Assembly: GCA_002239005.1 (NCBI GenBank)
Contig: MPNL01000017.1
Location: 1-59,104, forward strand
Reading direction: 5' to 3'
Length of the DNA: 59,104 bases
Origin: Truepera sp. bin119
Lineage (GTDB): Bacteria > Deinococcota > Deinococci > Deinococcales > Trueperaceae
The stretch's first letter is position 1. The number at the start of each line of letters is the position of its first letter. The notes beneath the pieces were generated by a model. It was not told the DNA's origin and ran no database searches. It saw only the letters and a program-made list of their open reading frames with translations. Below, piece after piece: positions 47,701 through 53,363 of this stretch. The position numbers and the translations under genes are program-made.

Positions 47701-49201
47701 GGGCGAGAATACGTTCGGTCCAGGCGGATACTATCAGACACCCCTCGAGGAGGTGTCGCCGCTGTCGAGCCGCATTCCCCGCGAGGCACCGAAGGTAGCG
47801 CTGCTGTTTATCCTCGACCGCTCGGGCAGCATGCAGCAGCGGGTCGGTGGAGTGTCTAGACTCGAGATCGCCAAGCGTGCTGCTGTCGACGCTGTCGGCC
47901 TGCTTCACAAGGAGAGCCTGACCGGCGTGGTGGTTTTCGACGAGCTAGCGACCTCGATAGTTCCTCTCCAGCAGGTGCCTGAGCGTGAGGAGTTGCAACA
48001 GACGCTGCGGTCGCTGCAGCCTGGTGGTGGCACCTCGCTCTATCCAGCTTTGGAGTCCGCCTACTGGCAGCTCGCTCCAGTGGACAGCGTGGCGCGTCAC
48101 ATCGTGGTTATGTCTGATGGGATGTCGCAGCCTGGTGATTTTGACACTATCCTTGACAGCATTACTGGTGCAGACATCACTGTGAGTACCGTCGCTATCG
48201 GCCAAGGTTCCGACATCAAGCTCCTCCAGGGGATAGCCAAGCGTGGTGGTGGCGCATTCCACGCCACCGCCGATGTTGAGGCCCTCCCGAGCATCCTCTC
48301 CCAAGAGGCCATGCTGCTCACGGATACGCCGTTGGAGGTGGATATGTTCGTACCGCAGTGGCAGGATCGCAGCCCCACCTTCCTCGAGGGGTTGCCAGAG
48401 GTGATGCCGCCGCTGCAGGGCTACGTCCGGACCAGTAGCAAGGACCGGGCCCAGCTCCATCTGGTGGGACCCGACGAGGACCCGGTCCTGGCTTCGTGGC
48501 GCTATGGTCTTGGCAGGGTGGTGGCCTTTGCCTCCCAGGGGGCGGGCGAATGGACTCGTGGTTGGCTCGAGCTTCCGTTCTACCCGTTGCTCTGGTCCCA
48601 GGCTGTCCGCTGGGCGTTGCCGCCGGTAGCCAAGCCGGGACTACACCTCGCCCTGGAGCGGGCTGGTGACGAACTCCGGGTAGTGGTGGAGGCGGTTGAC
48701 GCGCGTGGCGAACCTGCTCAGGGTCTCCAGATCAGTGGTGAGGTTTTCAGCGCTTCCGCTGAAGACCAGCTACTACGGTTGACAGCGCTTGCCCCCGGAC
48801 GCTACCAAGCCCGCTTCGCTGTTGACGGCCCCGGCAGCTACCGGGTGCGTGTAACCAGCGACGATGACGATGAGGTCGGGACCTTCGAAGCCGTCGAAGC
48901 GGAGACGATTGTCTCCTATCCTGCCCGTTTTGCTTTCGAATCGCAAGGTGGGGAGCGGTTGCGGGCGGTGGTGCACGCCACTGAAGGCAGGGTGCTTTTG
49001 GGAGATGAACCGCTGTATGTCGGCGCTGTTCCGCTGCTCTGGCTGTGGCGCTCGGTCTGGCCGCTGTGGGTGGTGCTTGGGCTGGTGTTGTTGATGCTCG
49101 ATCTGATGCTTCGTTACGCTCCAGGGTTCTTCACCTTCAGCGAACTAACTCGCCGGAGGGGTATTGCCTCAGGGGTTGCCTCGTTTCCGAGGGAAGTATG
49201 A
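44747..49201 (+). CDS. giant BatA-like vWA membrane protein, copy 2
   Basis: 1484 residues, the longest gene here. N-terminal BatA helix (WWLLLGLLGLVILLLHIRRR), helix LLLLLQLLAVALLVLALARP, a first vWA with true MIDAS DRSGS (D93), beta region, central helices (WLLLTALLLLLVEALLAG and LRVTTLLLTLLAIFSWPLLL), amidotransferase-like domain (VVLMNVPAIDLHTRQQEA, then LGGENTFGPGGYYQTPLE), second vWA (D1024 RSGS, GGGTS, VVMSDG), beta domains, and a C-terminal helix VWPLWVVLGLVLLMLDLML. Its first vWA MIDAS is closer to consensus than in copy 1 (DRSGS versus DASAS). In both copies the second vWA is almost the same, suggesting a conserved binding task. Confidence 0.87.
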   Translation: MSFAQPWWLLLGLLGLVILLLHIRRRQVVEVSNVELWRQLASSHRPQRTWRPPRPSLLLLLQLLAVALLVLALARPQLQSQQSVGEHWIVMVDRSGSMLTRGEEGHRFDLALAYLNRELESSGNGVVGRGRPLSLVAVGPRADLVGARVTTIEAARDAIGHLVPAQGGAAWNQAAALLPGLVREGESIRVTILSDGSGAEAGRVAVAALLPEAELKVVAFGAGEDNVGLAEAGATPLDLNNGLWLLKGEVRSFAEAPGPITLEILFSPGGVGGALSWASEDLRFRDGSAPFELDLELPGAGLLELRLPDDALTADNSRWLWLGSEPRTVRVLHLGPPNPPLERALEAIDDLELFLADALPSNSAEFDLVVVDRVQPQRHPGTHTLWLGGALPDGESASPLGAVQPTGWRGSHPLASSVDWSAVDPGPAFRASRLPGATVLLEAGDAPLVQARTTGAGREVVAAFDLTSSPWTGELGFPVFVANLLHWVAPWRGQVVGQTCTVGEGCPLDPRSLLGGVDLVPATVEGEAIHLPAPFVLAGSDLSPAQAWAPPGFTDLFVPDRAGVYRLDQEGDLLVVNASVTEESDVSRSAPESAATEQAAGGGWWLPYRWLLLTALLLLLVEALLAGRGIERFLQRSGLHRDNPLSGRRRRILALRVTTLLLTLLAIFSWPLLLPHRQQRLVLVVDDPDVYGSRAQEFIGGFLASASDASAGARQQAVVQLGSRAQVVTDFGQPLGELPGSAGTEGADIASALDLSAALLSGAEAGRMVVVGGGTQTRGDLAPLLPELASAGIAVDVLPVGVMPAGEVLVERLTLPPRLFQGDSFTLQAFIQSSAAVPAVVQTWREGELREELSLQLFPGRNRVDVALSEEGAGRFLYEVEVIAEGDVFAENNRDGVLAEVEAKAMVGIFTPQLAWGGILAEALSLQGIDAEVLEPLRVPWSVDKLLVYDTVVLMNVPAIDLHTRQQEALVRWTREYGGGLLILGGENTFGPGGYYQTPLEEVSPLSSRIPREAPKVALLFILDRSGSMQQRVGGVSRLEIAKRAAVDAVGLLHKESLTGVVVFDELATSIVPLQQVPEREELQQTLRSLQPGGGTSLYPALESAYWQLAPVDSVARHIVVMSDGMSQPGDFDTILDSITGADITVSTVAIGQGSDIKLLQGIAKRGGGAFHATADVEALPSILSQEAMLLTDTPLEVDMFVPQWQDRSPTFLEGLPEVMPPLQGYVRTSSKDRAQLHLVGPDEDPVLASWRYGLGRVVAFASQGAGEWTRGWLELPFYPLLWSQAVRWALPPVAKPGLHLALERAGDELRVVVEAVDARGEPAQGLQISGEVFSASAEDQLLRLTALAPGRYQARFAVDGPGSYRVRVTSDDDDEVGTFEAVEAETIVSYPARFAFESQGGERLRAVVHATEGRVLLGDEPLYVGAVPLLWLWRSVWPLWVVLGLVLLMLDLMLRYAPGFFTFSELTRRRGIASGVASFPREV

Positions 49202-49305
49202 AGGGTGATGTAGGGGAGGATCGGGTGTAGTAGTAGATGGGCGTTCCCGGGGCATGTTGGTAGTGGCGGTTTGGCTGGGCGCCTCTCCTAGTTAAGACAA
49301 TTTGG

Positions 49306-49335
49306 GCCCCCCATGCACTTTATGGCGTGGGGGGC
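49306..49335. terminator. stem-loop between convergent genes
   Basis: GCCCCCCATGC pairs with GCGTGGGGGGC (one G-T wobble) across an eight-base loop, between the plus-strand vWA gene and the minus-strand propeller gene. It probably terminates transcription from both sides. T-runs on either side are short. The rest of 49202-49364 holds nothing else I recognise. Confidence 0.6.
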
Positions 49336-49364
49336 TACAAGACTTCTGCCGGGGGTGTTTGTTG

Positions 49365-50282
49365 CTACGGGACCGGGACCCCGGAGACTGTGAAGGGGAG
49401 AACGAGATCGTCGGTATCCATTTTGTCGAACTGCGAGTTCACGACCAGTAATTGATCGCCCACCTTGACAGCGGTTGTGGGGAATCCTAAGGAGGGGTCG
49501 GTGATGTTAGCTACGACGGTGGCACTCGAGAAGTCGGGCTCGAGCTCGAGCACCGCGATTTTATGCGGCGCATTCTGAACGACGTAGAGAGTTAGTCCGT
49601 CGAGTTCGAGGCCATCGCCACCCTCGACCGTTGCAGCCATCATCCCCTCACTAAGGTCGATCAAGGAAACAGCTTTCGTCTCGCGGTCGATGCGGTAGAG
49701 GTTGCCTGTGTTCATCTGGACTACAACGAGGTAGCGACCATCAGCACTGACCTCGATGCCGTTGGCATTAAAGCCTTCGATGTACTCGAAAGCCGTTCCG
49801 GTAAAATCCACCCAGGGTTCTGCGGAGTCGAGGGTAGGGGGAATGCGGAAGAGGATCGGGCGGGACGAGTCGGTTGCATAGGCCTCTCCGTCGACAGCGA
49901 CCACGTCGTTGATGAAGGTTGCCTCGGCCTCTGGCGTCGAGACCGTAGCGACGAGGTCGCCGGTGGCAATGTCATAGACCCTTATCTGGCCGCTACCGCC
50001 ACCTGCAACCCAGAGGCGCCCCTGTGAGTCGACATCTAAGCCGACGGTTGTGAAGGGAGGCTGGGGACCAGCCACGAATACCGACACCTCACCGGTAGCG
50101 ACGTCACCTTGCAGGATGGTTCCATCGGTGGTGCTGCTCACGAAGAAAACACCTGCTTCTGCATCGGCAGCTATGCCCTCGGGGAAGACCGCCTCTCCTG
50201 GAAGGTTGTAAATCTGTGCTGACTGAGCGAAGGCCACTGTTGCAACTAGCAAAGTGAGCCACGCAATGATTTTGCCGGGCAT
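49365..50282 (-). CDS. secreted SMP-30/NHL-like beta-propeller protein
   Basis: About 305 residues with signal peptide (IIAWLTLLVATVAFAQSAQ). Blade text such as FPEGIAADAEAGVFFVSSTT, TVGLDVDSQGRLWVAGGG, GQIRVYDIATGDLVATV, NGIEVSADGRYLVVVQMNTG and NLYRIDRETKAVSLIDL fits SMP-30/gluconolactonase-type six-bladed propellers. ATG 50282 is preceded by AGGAGG at six bases, a strong site. It stands alone on the minus strand beyond the PQQ locus. A lactonase role would suit an alcohol- or sugar-oxidising periplasm, but metal-binding residues could not be assigned by eye. Confidence 0.75.
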   Translation of the reverse strand: MPGKIIAWLTLLVATVAFAQSAQIYNLPGEAVFPEGIAADAEAGVFFVSSTTDGTILQGDVATGEVSVFVAGPQPPFTTVGLDVDSQGRLWVAGGGSGQIRVYDIATGDLVATVSTPEAEATFINDVVAVDGEAYATDSSRPILFRIPPTLDSAEPWVDFTGTAFEYIEGFNANGIEVSADGRYLVVVQMNTGNLYRIDRETKAVSLIDLSEGMMAATVEGGDGLELDGLTLYVVQNAPHKIAVLELEPDFSSATVVANITDPSLGFPTTAVKVGDQLLVVNSQFDKMDTDDLVLPFTVSGVPVP

Positions 50283-50410
50283 GGAATTCCTCCTAGATGT
50301 TGGATGAACAGATCATGCTGCGCATGTCGGTCCTCAAGGCTTAGTGTATATTGTGAGCTTGGGAGAGTAAAGTCTTCGGTTAGTTCCTGAATCATGTTCG
50401 CTGTAGACTA

Positions 50411-50445
50411 GAAAATTCACGACCAGAGATAAAGTGAAATATTTC
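50411..50445 (+). repeat. 35-bp repeat, copy 1
   Basis: Near-palindromic repeat with TTCACG at 50416-50421 and AGTGAA on the other arm, ending in ATATTTC. It shares most positions with copies 2 and 3. The 340 bases from 50283 to 50623 otherwise contain only a further looser pair (GATTCACGTT near 50468 and AACGTGA near 50509) and no gene. Confidence 0.75.
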
Positions 50446-50623
50446 CTTAGAAATAGAGAGAACAGGAGATTCACGTTCGCGGTAAGCCCAGGGTGTTATA
50501 CGGTCGTAACGTGAGATAATCAATAGTACTTTATTGCCCCAAAGAGAGTGAGGCTACTGGCGCGTTCTGCGCCGTCTTGTTAGAGCGAGCGCTCTTCGTT
50601 TGGTGTTGTTTCAAGAGGTGACC

Positions 50624-50966
50624 ATGAAAACGAGACCGATCACCCCCATTGTTATTCTTATCCTGTTGTCCCTTGGATTAAGTGCCTAGGCCGATGGGAG
50701 AGATTCGAGACCGGACTCTTCGGACCTCAAGGCGTCAGGCCCAGGTAGTGGTGTGCAAGACCAGGCAGGGTCGGCGCCTCGTCAGGGTTGAAACTCAGAT
50801 TGCCCAAGGAAGTAGTAAGCGGGTGGCCAGGGAACTCTCTCGCTTAGGCTTCTCGCTGGCTAACACCTGCACCATCGAACAAGGACGGATTCGCTGGATT
50901 CCGCTCACCTACTATAAGAGCCTGGGCTCTTGCGGACGCGATCCCGAAGATATGTATGGTGGGTGA
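50624..50966 (+). pseudogene. small secreted protein with a broken reading frame
   Basis: ATG 50624, with AGAGGTG upstream, encodes a clear signal peptide (MKTRPITPIVILILLSLGLS then A) that stops at TAG 50687-50689, precisely where a SAQA-type cleavage site would fit if the TAG were CAG. A different frame then stays open from 50682 to 50966 and encodes basic, Cys-containing text (VVVCKTRQGRRLVRVETQIA, LANTCTIEQGRIRWIPLTYY) that looks like a real domain. The simplest reading is one gene with a frameshift or nonsense change. An independent 90-residue gene starting at ATG 50694 is the alternative. I do not recognise a family. Confidence 0.45.
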
Positions 50967-50975
50967 GTCAGGTAT

Positions 50976-51009
50976 GAAATTCACGATTATAGATAACGTG
51001 AAATATTTC
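50976..51009 (+). repeat. 35-bp repeat, copy 2
   Basis: 34-bp version in the same orientation as copy 1, with TTCACG (50980-50985) and CGTGAA (50997-51002) as inverted inner arms and ATATTTC at the end. It lies 10 bases after the small gene and about 50 bases beyond the recombinase stop. Confidence 0.78.
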
Positions 51010-51061
51010 TCTAGTTATTATATCCACTAGACAAGTCACTTAAATTGGGAACTACTTCGCC

Positions 51062-52075
51062 CTACCAATCCTCTATGGTGCGCCTAGTTGCCTCATCCTC
51101 GAGTTTGGCGTAGATGGTGGTGGTGGTAATGTTTTTATGTCGAAGGTGCTTTTGTACCTGATTCAAGTCCCGCGTCTGGCGATACATACGGGTTCCGGCA
51201 CTGTGCCGTAGCCCGTGAATACCTTTGCCTTCATACTCCACGCCTGCCGCCTGACAGAGGGTGCGGAAGCGCTGCTCGATCCGTTTATCTCCCCAAGGGA
51301 GAATGAAGCCGTCGCGGTTCTTGCGACGGCGCCGGACGTCCCGGCTCGACCGAAGGGCTTGTAACGCCTCTAGCAGCCGCTTACTAACACCTACGCTCTC
51401 TATATATCCTCCCTTACCCCTCACACGTACCAGCCGGACCTCTGATCTAAGGTCCTCCCAACGGAGCCCTGCGATCTCGTGCCGCCGGAGGCCAGCGTGG
51501 CTTCCTAAGAGGATCACGACCCGATCAGCGGGATGCTCGGCTCCCTCGAGAAGCCTTTCAATTTCCTTTAGGGTGTACGGTTGCCGCTTCTCCCAAGCGG
51601 GAACGGGGTCGCTGCGACTCCTTAGGCCCTTGAACGGGTCGACGTTAGTAGCCTCAGACCAAGCCAAGGCGTAGTAGAGGGTACGAGCCGCTGCGAGTTT
51701 CACGTTCACAGTGGCGGGGCTCCGGTATCTAGGGGCGGCTTGGCCATCGGTCTTATCGATGCGATGCGGGATCTGCTCAAGTTCTTCGAGATAGAGACTA
51801 CCTGCGCGGCGACCTGGCCGGAGCAGGTTCACACCCTGCCAGTGCTCGAGAAGGTCTCTAATACCTCGCTTATAGGTATTAAGGGTGTGGCGGCTAAGCT
51901 TGCTGCCCTTCGGACTAGAGTGAACTAGGTAGGCCTCAACGAGTCCCCATAGCTCTTCAGGATCGCGGCTGTTGGCGGCAGCCACGGCCCGACGACGCAG
52001 GGCTTCGTCACTGAGGTCGAGCCAACTTCGGTGCCTCTCAAGAGCGCTCGCATCATAGAGTTGCAGGCTGGTCAT
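51062..52075 (-). CDS. Xer-type tyrosine recombinase
   Basis: Site-specific recombinase of about 337 residues. N-terminal SAM-like DNA-binding domain (LSRHTLNTYKRGIRDLLEHW) and catalytic domain with the full set: Arg in GLRRHEIAGLRWEDL, Lys in VRGKGGY, HGLRHSAGTRM (His-x-x-Arg), HLRHKNITTTTIYAKL (His/Lys and nucleophile Tyr). It resembles the single Xer-like recombinase I associate with deinococci and could resolve chromosome dimers. ATG 52075 gives MTSLQLYD; GAGGAG is just upstream. TTG 52090 is an alternative that would run into the dif-like site. No phage genes surround it. Confidence 0.85.
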   Translation of the reverse strand: MTSLQLYDASALERHRSWLDLSDEALRRRAVAAANSRDPEELWGLVEAYLVHSSPKGSKLSRHTLNTYKRGIRDLLEHWQGVNLLRPGRRAGSLYLEELEQIPHRIDKTDGQAAPRYRSPATVNVKLAAARTLYYALAWSEATNVDPFKGLRSRSDPVPAWEKRQPYTLKEIERLLEGAEHPADRVVILLGSHAGLRRHEIAGLRWEDLRSEVRLVRVRGKGGYIESVGVSKRLLEALQALRSSRDVRRRRKNRDGFILPWGDKRIEQRFRTLCQAAGVEYEGKGIHGLRHSAGTRMYRQTRDLNQVQKHLRHKNITTTTIYAKLEDEATRRTIEDW

Positions 52076-52089
52076 AGCTCCTCTTATCA

Positions 52090-52117
52090 ATTTCCAATAA
52101 TAACCCTTATTGGAAGT
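52090..52117 (-). other. dif-like recombination site
   Basis: A 28-bp site in textbook Xer layout. On the minus strand the left arm is ACTTCCAATAA, the spacer GGGTTA, the right arm TTATTGGAAAT: two 11-bp arms with a 6-bp centre. The inner nine bases of each arm are perfectly inverted. The left arm agrees with the Bacillus dif arm as I recall it at about nine of 11 positions and the right begins TTAT as expected. It lies directly upstream of the recombinase gene, like difSL beside xerS in streptococci. Confidence 0.68.
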
Positions 52118-52582
52118 TAGTGCACAAAAAGCCCACGGTATGTGACATTTCCCTCAGTGTCAGACTGACGAACCCCAGCCACCTTGTGGCTTGACAGATT
52201 ATCCATCACCGCTAGGTCGCCAGGACGTAGCTTTGGAGCCAGTATCCGCTCCACATAGGCTTTGAAGCTAGCACCGTTGATCGCCCCAGCCAGCACCATC
52301 GGTGCCATCCAACCAGCTAGGCGCAGGCCTGCCACAAATGTGGTCGTCTCCCAGCGACCGAACGGCACCGAGGCGTGCAAGCGTTGCCCCGCTAAGCTGC
52401 GCCCCCGCAGCCTGGCCATGTTGGTTGGTCTTGGCTCCGGTTTCGTCAAGGAAGATCAACCGCTGGGGCGTCATCTGTGACTGCTCCTGGTGCCAGCGGT
52501 GGATGAGCTTGATGGCACTGGCGGCCTCACGGGCCGAGGCTCCCGCTTGCACGGCTTCGATAATGCGCCGACGCAGATCCAT
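52117..52582 (-). pseudogene. IS630-family transposase remnant
   Basis: Start ATG 52582 gives the N-terminal helix-turn-helix MDLRRRIIEAVQAGASAREA, then a large deletion jumps to the DDE region RLIFLDETGAKTNQ. A frameshift follows, and the frame at 52449-52117 carries NMARLRGRSLAGQRLHASVP, TTTFVAGLR and LAVMDNLSSHKVAGVR before homology ends near 52170. Intact IS630 transposases continue about 100 residues with the last catalytic Glu. This one is inactive, ending next to the dif-like site. Confidence 0.85.
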
Positions 52583-52621
52583 AGAGTGTCCATGCCTCGC
52601 GCATCTGGATAGATGATTAAA

Positions 52622-52656
52622 GAAATAATTCACGTTATTTATACTCGTGAACTTTC
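52622..52656 (-). repeat. 35-bp repeat, copy 3 (inverted)
   Basis: Reverse-oriented copy, three mismatches and one gap from copy 2 when reversed. It sits between the IS630 remnant and the birA stop, only nine bases past birA. Together with copy 2 it forms inverted ends around the recombinase and transposase remnant. Confidence 0.78.
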
Positions 52657-52664
52657 GACCTCAG

Positions 52665-53360
52665 TCACCACGCAATCACAGACCCGCCACAGATTCTCTG
52701 ACAGCCTCCCCCCAAATCACAAAGTCGTAAACATCCCGAACCATCAATGCCCATTGCCCGTCCCGTGACCTCGCACTCTCCAGCCCTAACTCTCACCACC
52801 CTTCCCGTGAGAAGATCATAGGGCGCAAAGAACTCAGGGAGTCCTCTCCCCTCTAACTCGCGCAACCTCACCAGGGCACGACCAACTGATATCTGAACCA
52901 GTCCATGCACCGAGTCCAGATCCAAAACTGCTAGTGATGAACTACCCGTGGGACCTGAATCCCCAACGTTAACCCCTACTCCAATGATGAGGTGTCCACG
53001 ATGAAGTTCACAGAGGATACCAGCAAGCTTGCGTCCCCTAAGGAAGAGATCGTTCGGCCACTTCACCTTAACAGGCATCCCTTCCACCGCAAGCGCCTCA
53101 GCAAGAACAACCCCCACAACAATCGGAATGAGTGCTAACTCCACGTCCCCTGACACCCGAACAGCGAATGACTGATAGCTCCCACCCCTGGGACTCTGCC
53201 AGAAGCGTCCCAACCTACCACGCCCCACTGTTTGCTGCTCGGCAAGGACCGCCAAACCGTGAACATTGCGGCCCCGATCTAGGTAGCGTCGCAGTCGGTC
53301 CTGCGTCGAATCGAGCAACCCGTGGCGCTCCACCCGCCACAGCACAGAGTCAGCCAGCAC
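52665..53360 (-). CDS. birA: biotin--[acetyl-CoA-carboxylase] ligase
   Basis: Attaches biotin to the carboxyl carrier protein of acetyl-CoA carboxylase. About 231 residues; ATP/biotin loop GRGRLGRFWQSPRGG, KWPNDLFLRGRKLAGILCE, GVGVNVGDSGP, and a C-terminal SH3-like domain (GRVVRVRAGECEVTGRAMGI). No N-terminal helix-turn-helix, so it is a class I, non-regulatory enzyme. GTG 53360 lies three bases after the smc stop, indicating one operon. Confidence 0.9.
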   Translation of the reverse strand: MLADSVLWRVERHGLLDSTQDRLRRYLDRGRNVHGLAVLAEQQTVGRGRLGRFWQSPRGGSYQSFAVRVSGDVELALIPIVVGVVLAEALAVEGMPVKVKWPNDLFLRGRKLAGILCELHRGHLIIGVGVNVGDSGPTGSSSLAVLDLDSVHGLVQISVGRALVRLRELEGRGLPEFFAPYDLLTGRVVRVRAGECEVTGRAMGIDGSGCLRLCDLGGGCQRICGGSVIAW

Positions 53361-53363
53361 CCG

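Noticed and set aside
50411-52656. CRISPR array made of the 35-bp repeats
   Set aside because: Only three copies, one inverted, with spacings of about 0.5 and 1.6 kb and genes between; no cas genes.
51062-52656. Prophage or integrative element carrying the recombinase
   Set aside because: No phage, conjugation or excisionase genes, and the flanks are core genes; a host Xer role fits better.
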